A stretch of 7,548 nt of DNA from an uncultured Bacteroidales bacterium (GCA_937892015.1 CALAUY010000036.1:1-7548), one strand, 5' to 3'. Shown: positions 1 to 7,451, counted from the stretch's first letter. Translations and numbers: made by a program. Notes: generated by a model from the sequence alone, not told the origin.

Positions 1-2086
1 TGACGGCAGGTTCGCCCGGCAACACCTCTTTGATGCGTTGGTTACGCTCGTTGAACATCGCCTTGATGCGTCCGTGCGAGGTGCCGGCGAGAACGATGTC
101 GCCCAAACGGAGCGTTCCATCGCTGACGAGCACGGTGGCAACGTACCCGCGTCCCTTGTCCAGCGACGATTCGATGATTGACCCTTTAGCGCGGCGCTTG
201 GGGTTAGCTTTCAGGTCGAGCATCTCGGCTTCGAGCAGCACTTTATCGAGCAGCTCGCGAACGCCGTCACCTTTCTTGGCAGAGATGTCCTGACTCTGGT
301 ACTTGCCGCCCCAATCTTCCACGAGGATGTTCATGTTTGCCAACTCTTCCTTGATTTTCTCGGGGTTCGCCCCGGGTTTGTCGCACTTGTTGATGGCAAA
401 CACCATAGGTACTCCTGCCGCCTGTGCGTGACTGATTGCCTCGCGCGTCTGCGGCATAACGCCATCGTCGGCCGCTACGATGATGATGGCTATATCCGTC
501 ACTTGTGCGCCACGTGCACGCATTGCCGTGAACGCCTCATGGCCGGGCGTGTCAAGGAACGTGATATGTTGTCCGGATTTCAGCGTCACGTTGTATGCAC
601 CGATATGTTGCGTGATGCCACCCGCCTCGCCTGCGATGACGTTGGTGTTGCGGATATGGTCGAGCAGTGAGGTCTTGCCGTGATCGACGTGTCCCATCAC
701 CGTCACTATCGGCGCGCGCGGTACGATATCCTCGTCGGAGTAGTCGCCCTCGTCCTCGTGAATCTCGGCCACCACTTTGGCACTGACATACTCGGTCTGG
801 AACCCGAACTCTTCGGCAACGATGTTGATGGTTTCGGCATCCAACCGTTGGTTGATGCTGACCATCATACCGAGCGACATGCACGTGCCGATAATCTTCG
901 TCACGGGCAAGTTCATCATGACTGCCAAGTCGTTGGCTGTGACGAACTCCGTGAGTTTCAGCACTTTCGACTGAGCTGCCTCTTGCTTCATCTCCTGCTC
1001 GTGGCGTTCGCGCACCTGTTCTCGTTTGTCCTTACGATACTTCGATGCTGCGGTCTTGCCCTTGTTGCTTTGAAGCCTACTGAGGGTATCTTTGATCTGA
1101 CGCTGTACTTCCTCGTCGTCAATCTCCACGCGAACAGATTTCTTGGGTTTGTTCTTCGCTTTTTGGTTCTTCACGTCGTTGACATCAACCTTGCCTTGCT
1201 TGATGCGCTCACGTTTGCGTTTCTCACCCTCCTGACCGTTCTTGGCATTGCCATTCTTGGCATTGCCGTTCTTAGCATTGCCGTTCTGGCGTTGCTGAGC
1301 CGCCTCTTTCTTGCGCTCTTCGCGCTCTTTCTGCTTTTGCTCTTTCGTCTTTGACTTGGGGTGAGTGCTTTGGTTGAGCGAGTCGAGGTCAATCTTGCCG
1401 ACAACAACAGGCGTGTGCTTCAGTTTGTGTGTGCCCAGAGTAAACACTTCGGTTTTGGACTCCGTTTTCTTCGACTGTTCGGGCTGCGTGGGCTGTTGCC
1501 TATTGTCGGCAGGCTGCTGGGACTTCGTCTCTTCAGCGGGAGTCGGCTGTGAATGCACATCGGCTTGCGGTTGTTCAACGATGCTGACAGCTTCCTCTGC
1601 TGCTTTTTTAGCCGCCTCTTCAGCGGCTTTCATTTCAGCCGCTTTCTTGGCTTCTTCTGCTGCTCGCGCTGCCTCTTCGGCCGCTTTCTTGGCGGCAGCT
1701 GCCTCTTCGGCCGCACGTGCCGCCTCTTGAGCCGCCTTACGCGCTGCTGCCGCTTTTTCTTCGGCCGCTTTCTTGTCTGCCTCCAAGTCAATCTTACCCA
1801 CTATCTTGGGTTTGTTGACGGGATGAAGCAGTTCGGGCTCCACCTCCTGTTCGACAGACAACACTTTGGGCATCTCGCGCTCTTGCCTTTTCTGAGCCTG
1901 TTTGTCGGCTTCAAGGCGCAGGGCCATATCTTTGTTGAACTCTTTGGCCAACATCAGATAGAGGTCGTCATCGATACGAGTATTGGGGTCCGTTGCAATT
2001 TCGCGTCCGCGTTTAGCAGCAAATTCAACCGCGGTGGACATGCCGATGTTGAGTTCTTTACACGCTTTGATTAGTTTGATAGCCAT
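1..2086 (-). CDS. infB: Translation initiation factor IF-2 (3' end outside window)
   Basis: IF-2 is the GTPase that places initiator tRNA on the 30S subunit and drives 50S joining. The first 695 codons are present with no frameshift; the rest runs off the left edge, so most of domain II and all of domains III-IV are missing. Visible in order: an N-terminal helical subdomain (1-55); an Ala/Glu/Lys-rich segment (104-166); a charged linker with an NGNAK repeat (268-284); an IF2_N domain (about 376-430); and the GTPase domain, with G1 GHVDHGKT (465-472), switch I GGITQHIGA, G3 DTPGH (512-516), G4 NKCD (566-569) and G5 SAK (602-604). Domain II begins near 635. The ATG at 2086 is secure because an in-frame TAA lies six codons upstream. 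It is third in rimP-nusA-infB, 72 bp after nusA. The long low-complexity N-terminus is usual for the phylum. Identification is certain. Confidence 0.98.
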   Translation of the reverse strand, partial: MAIKLIKACKELNIGMSTAVEFAAKRGREIATDPNTRIDDDLYLMLAKEFNKDMALRLEADKQAQKRQEREMPKVLSVEQEVEPELLHPVNKPKIVGKIDLEADKKAAEEKAAAARKAAQEAARAAEEAAAAKKAAEEAARAAEEAKKAAEMKAAEEAAKKAAEEAVSIVEQPQADVHSQPTPAEETKSQQPADNRQQPTQPEQSKKTESKTEVFTLGTHKLKHTPVVVGKIDLDSLNQSTHPKSKTKEQKQKEREERKKEAAQQRQNGNAKNGNAKNGNAKNGQEGEKRKRERIKQGKVDVNDVKNQKAKNKPKKSVRVEIDDEEVQRQIKDTLSRLQSNKGKTAASKYRKDKREQVRERHEQEMKQEAAQSKVLKLTEFVTANDLAVMMNLPVTKIIGTCMSLGMMVSINQRLDAETINIVAEEFGFQTEYVSAKVVAEIHEDEGDYSDEDIVPRAPIVTVMGHVDHGKTSLLDHIRNTNVIAGEAGGITQHIGAYNVTLKSGQHITFLDTPGHEAFTAMRARGAQVTDIAIIIVAADDGVMPQTREAISHAQAAGVPMVFAINKCDKPGANPEKIKEELANMNILVEDWGGKYQSQDISAKKGDGVRELLDKVLLEAEMLDLKANPKRRAKGSIIESSLDKGRGYVATVLVSDGTLRLGDIVLAGTSHGRIKAMFNERNQRIKEVLPGEPAV
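1238..1288 (-). repeat. infB: 15-bp tandem repeat inside infB (NGNAK repeats)
   Basis: About 3.4 copies of a 15-bp unit encode NGNAK-NGNAK-NGNAK-NG at IF-2 residues 268-284, in the linker between the Ala-rich segment and the IF2_N domain. The copies differ at only two positions in the DNA (a/g at 1253 and a/g at 1274), so the expansion looks recent. The unit is a multiple of three, so a change in copy number keeps the frame. Confidence 0.85.
1587..1777 (-). repeat. infB: Ala/Glu/Lys-rich low-complexity segment of IF-2
   Basis: IF-2 residues 104-166 are built almost entirely from A, E, K and R in variants of KAAEEA and RAAEEA. The DNA shows the matching degenerate repeat of gccgctttctt and gcctcttc blocks. 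The composition predicts a long charged alpha-helix, either a single helix or a coiled coil, that spaces the N-terminal subdomain from the GTPase core. Such segments are common and variable in length in bacterial IF-2. The region is part of the gene, not a separate element. Confidence 0.7.
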
Positions 2087-2158
2087 TATGCTTACTCGGG
2101 TTTAATGATTGTTAACTAAATGATTATCTGCGCCGTGTGCGCATCGCTCGCGGTGGAC

Positions 2159-3523
2159 TTACTGTGCCTCCTCAGGGGCATTTTCAGGCTCGGCTTCCGA
2201 AGCGTCTTCAGGCGTCTCTTCAGGTGCCTTTTCAGGCTCGGCCTGGGGCTCGATGCCGAAATCTTCGTCCTCGAACTCCGAAGCGAGTATGCGGCGCACG
2301 TCGTCGATGGTCTCGTCCTCCAAGTCGGTACGTTTGGCCAGTTCTTGTGGCGATAGAGCCAGCACGGACTTGGCCGTATCCAGACCTACGGCCTTCAGTT
2401 GGTCGATAACCCACTGATCGATTTCGTCGTTGAACTCGTCGAGGTAGATGTCCTCGATATCTTCGGCCTCCATCTCACGGAAGACGTCAATCTGATAACC
2501 GGTGAGCATGCATGCTAACTTGATGTTGTAGCCGCCCTTGCCGATTGCAAGACTCACTTCTTCAGGCTTGAGATAAACGTTGACCTGTTTTGCTTCTTCG
2601 TTGATTTCCATTGACGATATGCGCGCGGGCGCGAGTGCGCGCTGTATATAAAGGTTAGCGTTGGTGGTGTAGTTGATGACGTCGATGTTCTCGTTTCTCA
2701 GTTCACGCACAATGCCGTGAATACGCGAGCCCTTGACGCCGACGCACGCACCAACGGGGTCGATACGGTCGTCGAAACTCTGTACTGCCACTTTGGCACG
2801 CTCACCCGGTATGCGGGCAATGTTCTTGATAGAGATGAGTCCGTCATGCACTTCAGGAATCTCTTGCTCGAAGAGTCGTTGCAAGAAGAGAGGCGAGGTA
2901 CGGGAGAGGATGATTTTGGGGTTCTGGTTCTTGTTATCAACCTGTACAACGACGCCGCGGATGGTGTCGCCCTTACGGTAAAAGTCCGTCGGGATTTGGT
3001 TTTGTCGGGGCAGATAGAGCTCGTTGCCATCCTCGTCGAGGAGGAGCATTTCGCGTTTCCATACTTGGTAGAGCTCACCGCTGACAACGTGTCCGAGCAT
3101 GTCGGAGTAATGGATGTAGAGGTTCTCTTTCTGCAACTCTAGGATTTTCGAGGCCAGTGTCTGTCGTAAGTTCAAGATCATGCGTCGTCCGAACTTGGTG
3201 AAATCCACTTTGTCGGTGATGTCCTCGCCCACTTCGCACTCGTCATCAATGAGGCGTGCATCACTGAAACTAATCTCTGCTTCGGGGTTCTCCACCATCC
3301 CGTCTTCCACGACGACGCGGTTGCGATAAATCTCAAGGTCGCCCTTGTCGGGGTTGATGATGACGTCGTAGTTCTCATCTGAACCGTACATCTTGGCAAT
3401 AACGTTACGGAACGAATCCTCCAACACGTTGATAAATGTCTGTCGGTCAATGTTTTTTAGTTCTTTGAACTCGGAAAAAATGTCAATCAGATTAACTGAT
3501 TCCGGTTGTTTTTTAGTTGCCAT
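2159..3523 (-). CDS. nusA: Transcription termination/antitermination factor NusA
   Basis: NusA (454 aa) binds RNA polymerase and nascent RNA and modulates pausing, intrinsic termination and antitermination. Domains in order: an N-terminal polymerase-binding domain (about 1-130); an S1 domain (about 140-207) ending in the conserved IILSRTSPLFL stretch; KH1 (about 236-290) with GVKGSRI at 262-268; and KH2 (about 300-350) with AIGKGGYNIK at 326-335. A short helical domain follows (about 365-412). The protein ends in a disordered acidic Pro/Glu/Ala tail (about 415-454) that contains a duplicated block. No pair of full acidic-repeat domains as in E. coli is evident. The ATG at 3523 is preceded by an in-frame TAA five codons upstream. 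No Shine-Dalgarno is present; the leader is A-rich, as expected in this phylum. The gene lies 45 bp after rimP and 72 bp before infB, presumably co-transcribed. Confidence 0.98.
   Translation of the reverse strand: MATKKQPESVNLIDIFSEFKELKNIDRQTFINVLEDSFRNVIAKMYGSDENYDVIINPDKGDLEIYRNRVVVEDGMVENPEAEISFSDARLIDDECEVGEDITDKVDFTKFGRRMILNLRQTLASKILELQKENLYIHYSDMLGHVVSGELYQVWKREMLLLDEDGNELYLPRQNQIPTDFYRKGDTIRGVVVQVDNKNQNPKIILSRTSPLFLQRLFEQEIPEVHDGLISIKNIARIPGERAKVAVQSFDDRIDPVGACVGVKGSRIHGIVRELRNENIDVINYTTNANLYIQRALAPARISSMEINEEAKQVNVYLKPEEVSLAIGKGGYNIKLACMLTGYQIDVFREMEAEDIEDIYLDEFNDEIDQWVIDQLKAVGLDTAKSVLALSPQELAKRTDLEDETIDDVRRILASEFEDEDFGIEPQAEPEKAPEETPEDASEAEPENAPEEAQ
2181..2242 (-). repeat. nusA: 48-bp-spaced direct repeat in the nusA tail
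   Basis: The 14-bp string ttttcaggctcggc occurs at 2181-2194 and again at 2229-2242, exactly 48 bp (16 codons) apart. In the protein this gives two AEPE(K/N)APEE blocks in the acidic tail, so the C-terminus looks like a partial tandem duplication of a 16-residue unit. Frame is kept. Confidence 0.75.
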
Positions 3524-3568
3524 TGTATAGTATATTTATGTTTTTTTTCGTTTTTGTTTGGCGCATGG

Positions 3569-4033
3569 TCACACTTTGAGGTCGTACTTGCAGTACTTGA
3601 CGTCGTTGTAGCCGAAGCGTAGAGTCTGAATCTGTTTCTCTCGTTTTTTCTTCCCCTCTACAGCGACATACACTTCGATGTCGGCCTCGAAGAAATCGTC
3701 CTCTACATTGACCAACATGCCGTGCAGTTTGCGCCCGTCACGTGTGAGAATCTCCACGTCGTGCCCCAGATGTTTCTCGAACTGCATCTTCGTACGGAAG
3801 GGGTCGGTGATGCTCACGCTGCCCACTTCAAGCTCAAAATCCTCGCCGTCGGCATCCAACTGTTGCTGCAAGGCGCGGCTCATGGCCGCGCAGAAATCGA
3901 GGTCAACGCCCTTGTAGGAGTCGAGTTCGACCACTATACTGTTCGCAGGCGACACGGTCAGGCCAATCAGTTGTACCTCGCTGTTTTGCAGGTATGTGGT
4001 CACCAATTCTTCGATATGTTTTCTTTCCATCAT
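3569..4033 (-). CDS. rimP: Ribosome maturation factor RimP
   Basis: RimP (154 aa, usual length about 150) binds the immature 30S subunit and assists its assembly near the S12/S5 region. The N-terminal alpha/beta domain spans about 1-77 and carries the family signature VDLDFCAAMSRAL (43-55). A C-terminal Sm-like barrel follows (about 82-150), starting around FEKHLGHDVEILTRDGRKL. The usual SPG(x)DRPL motif between the domains is replaced by SVSITDPFRT (72-81); I believe related bacteria also diverge here. Two adjacent ATGs (4033 and 4030) could start it; an in-frame TAA three codons upstream excludes anything longer. It is the first gene of rimP-nusA-infB, behind a promoter at 4092-4123 and a leader hairpin at 4051-4078. 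The sequence match is moderate, but motif, length and gene order together make the call firm. Confidence 0.95.
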   Translation of the reverse strand: MMERKHIEELVTTYLQNSEVQLIGLTVSPANSIVVELDSYKGVDLDFCAAMSRALQQQLDADGEDFELEVGSVSITDPFRTKMQFEKHLGHDVEILTRDGRKLHGMLVNVEDDFFEADIEVYVAVEGKKKREKQIQTLRFGYNDVKYCKYDLKV

Positions 4034-4050
4034 GTTGCTTTATTTAATGC

Positions 4051-4078
4051 AAGAAGGAAGCCCGTGGGCCTCCTCCTC
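4051..4078 (-). promoter_or_regulatory. 12-bp hairpin in the rimP operon leader
   Basis: Read on the minus strand, 4078-4067 pairs with 4062-4051 to give an uninterrupted 12-bp stem (GAGGAGGAGGCC with GGCTTCCTTCTT, three G-U pairs) closed by the tetraloop CACG. The three wobble pairs work only in RNA read from the minus strand, the strand of the rimP transcript. No U-tract follows, so it is not a standard terminator. It falls between the predicted transcription start (about 4085) and the rimP ATG (4033), leaving a short A-rich single-stranded stretch before the start. A GGAGGAGG sequence is buried in the 5' arm, but it lies about 35 nt from the ATG, too far to be the ribosome site. A regulatory role is inferred. 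Confidence 0.55.
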
Positions 4079-4091
4079 TGAGAATCGAGTG

Positions 4092-4123
4092 CAAAATTAC
4101 AACATTTTTTTGACATGTGCAAA
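4092..4123 (-). promoter_or_regulatory. Bacteroidota-type promoter for rimP-nusA-infB
   Basis: On the minus strand, TTTG at 4123-4120 (the -33 box) is followed after exactly 20 bp by TAATTTTG at 4099-4092, a perfect match to the -7 consensus TAnnTTTG of the Bacteroidota primary sigma factor, with a C after it. The spacing is in the preferred 19-21 bp range. Transcription would start near 4084-4087, giving a 5' leader of roughly 50 nt before rimP. No comparable pair is present in the rimP-nusA or nusA-infB gaps, which suggests this one promoter serves all three genes. Confidence 0.8.
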
Positions 4124-4132
4124 TATTTTGCG

Positions 4133-4200
4133 AAAAAAATGCACTTTTTTGTCCAAAAAACGTCATTTTTTGCTTTCTTTCGCTCATTTAGTGCATTTTT
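4133..4200 (-). terminator. Candidate terminator of the DUF2723 gene
   Basis: An 11-bp perfect inverted repeat (AAAAATGCACT at 4200-4190 and AGTGCATTTTT at 4145-4135) starts at the stop codon of the upstream gene and ends in a T7 run (4139-4133) on the minus strand. The 44-nt interior holds a second small hairpin of six A-T pairs (4155-4160 with 4166-4171, loop of five). The paired stem is AT-rich and its loop is long, so it is not a textbook intrinsic terminator. Position, directly after the stop and before the next promoter, is the main support. Confidence 0.4.
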
Positions 4201-7200
4201 AGCGAACGTATTGCAAGTATGTTTGCGAATAATCGTCCACAACATCGTTCACTCCGTATCGTTCGCATTGCTGCAAAACGAACCCTAAAATGGCGCTGTT
4301 TTGCTGGATAGTGCGTTGCATGCTGTTGCGGCGATCTTTGTTGAGCGAAGCTCCCCAAGCGACATATTCGGAGCAGTTCTTTGCCACGCTGCGCATGATG
4401 GCCGCACCCTTATCTTTCTCGCCGCACTCGAAATAGTAGCACGCCATAGTTGCGGACGTGTAGTCGTACGGGATGTTGTAGCCCGGCAGTTCGGTTTCGG
4501 CCTTATCGAGCACTTGGATGCAGCGTCCCCTGTCGCCCGCTTCGAGCAGTGCACATGCCAGTTCGGCAAACATCATGCGATGGGTGCGACACATGCGCAT
4601 CAGGTTCTCATCGATATAGATACCCGGTTGGTTCATGTTGCCGTACGCGAACTTGTTCATCATGTTGTCGTACATCTTCTCGATGTTGACGCGAGGCCGT
4701 CCGGTGCGGTCGTAGTCGGAGGTGCGGACGGGCGTTATCTGGTAAGCGAGACCTACGTTCTCCATGTAAGGCTCCATGCCTTGGTTGTAGTCGGGACCGA
4801 TGGTGGCGGCGAAATATATCGGCCGTTGCCATTTGGCTTGCGATACAAGTTCGAGCACCATCATCTCGCTCTTCGTCAGTCGTCGTCCGAGTTGAATATC
4901 AATGCGATCGGCCAGTTGCGACTCGTCGTATTGCTCGGCGAAGATACTGCCCTCGCCCAGTGCCTCCTCGGCGTTGATGGGGATATACAACTTGTCGCTG
5001 GGGAGGAAGTTCTCGCCCTCACGTTTGGTGCGGGGGTCATCGCTCTTGACGAAATCGAAAGCCGTCTGTACGTCGATGGGCGAACCAACGCGGTTATCCA
5101 CCCAAACCACCTCATTCTTGCCCGACATGTAGTCTTTCAACTCCCATGAGATGGGCAGTGCGGGTGAGTCGTAGTACGGGCGTTTCATCTGACTGATATA
5201 CCAGTCTGTCTGTAGGTACGAGAGGTTGCAGACGCGCAAGTCGGTACCGACCTCTTCCACTTCTTGGTTGTACCACAGCGGGAAGGTGTCGTTGTCGCCG
5301 TTAGAGAAGATGATGCCGTGCTTGTCGCAACTCTTGAGGTAGTTGGCACCGAAATCGCGGCACGAATAGCGTCCGGAGCGGTCGTGGTCGTCCCAGTTCT
5401 GTTGTGCCATGAGTGCGGGCACGCCGAGCGTGACTACGATGGTGAGAGCTACGATGGCCGTCTTGGCTGCTTTGTTGTCGCTCTTGACCAACGAGGAGAG
5501 CCAGTCGCTCAGTCCCATCACGCCCAGTCCAATCCAGATGCAGAAAGCGTAGAAAGAGCCGGCGTAGGCGTAGTCACGTTCGCGAGGCTGGAGCGGTGTC
5601 TGGTTGAGGTACACTACGATGGCAAGACCTGTCAACAGGAAGAGTAGGGCTGTCAGGGTGAAGTTCTCAAGACCGGATTTTTTCTTCGTCAACTGATAGA
5701 TGATGCCCAGTATGCCGAGCAACAATGGCAGCATGAAATAGACGTTGTGCGCTTTGTTCTCTTTCATCTCTGTCGGTACCAGGCTCTGGTCGCCCAGACG
5801 TGCGTTGTCGATGAATGGGATGCCGCATATCCAGTTGCCCTTGTCAATCGAGCCGCTGGCGTTCTGCAGGTCACTCTGTCGTCCGGCGAAGTTCCACATG
5901 AAATAGCGCCAGTACATCCAGTGCACTTGGTAGGCGAAGAAGAAGCGCATGTTCTCGCCGAACGTGGGGCAGTAATCGGTTTTCTGCTGCCCGCAGTACG
6001 TGTAACGCACTTTCTTCCCTTTCACGTTGGCCCATGCCTTATATTGCTGAATATGAGACGATTGTCCGGAGTGCATGCGCGGGAAGAGCATCTTAAACTC
6101 GTCCATGTACTCGTACGAGTTCTTGTAACCGGTAATCATGTACTCGTCGCGCTCGTCGGGCGAACTCTTGGGTTTGGGTGCGTACTGTGCGTGCCCTTGT
6201 TTCTCTACAGGGATGCACATGTTGCCCTTAATCTCGAGCTTCACGGGTGCATTATAGACCTGTCCGTAGAGCAATGGTGTGTCGCCGTACTGCTCGCGGT
6301 TGAGGTAGTATTTGAGCGAGAAAACGTTGTCGGGCGAGTTCTGGTCCATAGGCGTGTCGGCAGCTGAACGGATGACGATGGCAGCGTAGCTGGAGTAACC
6401 AATCATCAGCACGGCAATCATCACGGCAGCGGTGTTCAGTACGCGCATCGGCACGAGGTCTTTCTTCCAGATGAGGATACCTACCAAAGCAGCGATAAGC
6501 AGCAACCCGACCCAAGCACTCTCTTTGAGGAACGGGATGCCCGAGAGGGTCACGGCCAGTACGAATGCAACGATAGTGCGTGCGTTGAGGTTCTCGTTGC
6601 GGTTGGTCTCTACAATCGTCCAGACGAGCGCAATGGTTGCCAAGATGAGGTAAACGAACAGACCGGTGTTGAAGGGCAGATGCAGCGTGTTCACGAAGAA
6701 GAGCTCGAACCAGCCGGCGAGTGTCGGTACGCCCGGGATCATGCCGTACAGGATGGCGGCCAAGATGAGGACGCTCGCAAGCAACGCCACAAAAACGCCG
6801 CGCCACGAGAACTCGTACTTGCGGAAATAATACACCAGTACAATGGCGGGAATAGTCAGCAAGTTGAGCAAGTGTACGCCGATGGAGAGACCCATCAAGT
6901 AAGCAATCAGGATGAGCCAACGGTCGCTTCCCGCCTCTTCGGCGTGCTCATCCCACTTGAGGATGGCCCAGAAAACGACTGCGGTGAACAGGCTCGACGA
7001 GGCATAGACCTCGCCCTCTACGGCCGAGAACCAGAACGTGTCGCTGAACGTGTAGGCCAGCGCGCCAACAGCACCCGCACCTAATACGGCCAACATCTTC
7101 GGCAGTGTCTGCTCTTGTACCAGTTTCTTCCCCAGCGCAGTGATTGTCCAGAAAAGGAACAGGATGGTAAACGCCGATGCCAGTGCCGACAACGCGTTCA

Positions 7201-7432
7201 CGCACATGGCCACGTGACTCACATCGCTTGCAAAAAGGCTTGCAAAATGACCCATTAGCATGAAAAACGGTGCTCCGGGGGGATGACCCACGTCCAATTT
7301 CCACGCAGAACTGATGAACTCACCGCAGTCCCAGAAACTCGCGGTTGGCTCAATCGTCAACAAATACGTAGCAGCTGCAATTGCAAACACAACCCAACCG
7401 CACACAGTATTCCATAACTTGAAATTCTTCAT
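4199..7432 (-). CDS. DUF2723 polytopic membrane protein, putative GT-C O-glycosyltransferase with TPR-like C-terminus
   Basis: This is a 1077-aa inner-membrane protein of the DUF2723 family, whose human member TMEM260 is a protein O-mannosyltransferase. Inferred role: moving a sugar from a lipid carrier to exported proteins. The first membrane segment is followed by FWDCGEF (33-39) and GHPPGAP (49-55); Asp35 and Glu38 sit in the first outer loop, where GT-C enzymes keep their catalytic acids. A second signature, AVEGEVYASS, lies near 137-146. About eleven hydrophobic segments fill 1-360. A soluble insertion (about 360-560) precedes three more, flanking the conserved QTPLQPRERDY at 611-621. 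After about 680 the protein is soluble and presumably periplasmic, with SNGDNDTFPLWY at 710-721 and TPR-like helix pairs at about 940-1065. The ATG at 7432 is preferred over an in-frame TTG six bases upstream. Family is clear; reaction and substrate are not shown by the sequence. Confidence 0.9.
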   Translation of the reverse strand: MKNFKLWNTVCGWVVFAIAAATYLLTIEPTASFWDCGEFISSAWKLDVGHPPGAPFFMLMGHFASLFASDVSHVAMCVNALSALASAFTILFLFWTITALGKKLVQEQTLPKMLAVLGAGAVGALAYTFSDTFWFSAVEGEVYASSSLFTAVVFWAILKWDEHAEEAGSDRWLILIAYLMGLSIGVHLLNLLTIPAIVLVYYFRKYEFSWRGVFVALLASVLILAAILYGMIPGVPTLAGWFELFFVNTLHLPFNTGLFVYLILATIALVWTIVETNRNENLNARTIVAFVLAVTLSGIPFLKESAWVGLLLIAALVGILIWKKDLVPMRVLNTAAVMIAVLMIGYSSYAAIVIRSAADTPMDQNSPDNVFSLKYYLNREQYGDTPLLYGQVYNAPVKLEIKGNMCIPVEKQGHAQYAPKPKSSPDERDEYMITGYKNSYEYMDEFKMLFPRMHSGQSSHIQQYKAWANVKGKKVRYTYCGQQKTDYCPTFGENMRFFFAYQVHWMYWRYFMWNFAGRQSDLQNASGSIDKGNWICGIPFIDNARLGDQSLVPTEMKENKAHNVYFMLPLLLGILGIIYQLTKKKSGLENFTLTALLFLLTGLAIVVYLNQTPLQPRERDYAYAGSFYAFCIWIGLGVMGLSDWLSSLVKSDNKAAKTAIVALTIVVTLGVPALMAQQNWDDHDRSGRYSCRDFGANYLKSCDKHGIIFSNGDNDTFPLWYNQEVEEVGTDLRVCNLSYLQTDWYISQMKRPYYDSPALPISWELKDYMSGKNEVVWVDNRVGSPIDVQTAFDFVKSDDPRTKREGENFLPSDKLYIPINAEEALGEGSIFAEQYDESQLADRIDIQLGRRLTKSEMMVLELVSQAKWQRPIYFAATIGPDYNQGMEPYMENVGLAYQITPVRTSDYDRTGRPRVNIEKMYDNMMNKFAYGNMNQPGIYIDENLMRMCRTHRMMFAELACALLEAGDRGRCIQVLDKAETELPGYNIPYDYTSATMACYYFECGEKDKGAAIMRSVAKNCSEYVAWGASLNKDRRNSMQRTIQQNSAILGFVLQQCERYGVNDVVDDYSQTYLQYVR

Positions 7433-7451
7433 TATCAATAACCTAATTTCT

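Noticed and set aside
680..1354. Open + strand frame of 224 codons with a very hydrophobic, Leu-rich end opposite infB
   Set aside because: The apparent membrane segments are the complement of Lys/Glu/Arg codons in the charged IF-2 linker; no independent start signal or homology is visible.
2104..2125. Direct repeat aatgatt (2104-2110 and 2119-2125) around a gttaac palindrome before infB
   Set aside because: Seven-base repeats in an AT-rich gap are easily due to chance; no promoter match or known operator is present.
2129..2143. 5-bp inverted repeat (tgcgc/gcgca, loop of 5) in the nusA-infB gap as a terminator
   Set aside because: Short stem with no T-tract on the minus strand, and it would separate infB from its operon without a visible new promoter.
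4069..4076. Shine-Dalgarno GGAGGAGG for rimP
   Set aside because: It is about 35 nt from the ATG, is buried in the hairpin, and Bacteroidota generally do not use such sites.
4301..5149. Open + strand frame of 282 codons opposite the DUF2723 gene
   Set aside because: It lies wholly antisense to a strongly supported gene, its translation resembles no family I know, and such long antisense frames are expected opposite GC-rich coding sequence.
5747..6367. Open + strand frame of 206 codons opposite the DUF2723 gene
   Set aside because: Antisense shadow of the membrane protein; no recognisable motifs.
7433..7438. TTG start that would lengthen the DUF2723 protein by two residues
   Set aside because: An ATG lies two codons downstream and gives the more natural N-terminus MKNFKLWN; no ribosome site favours the TTG.
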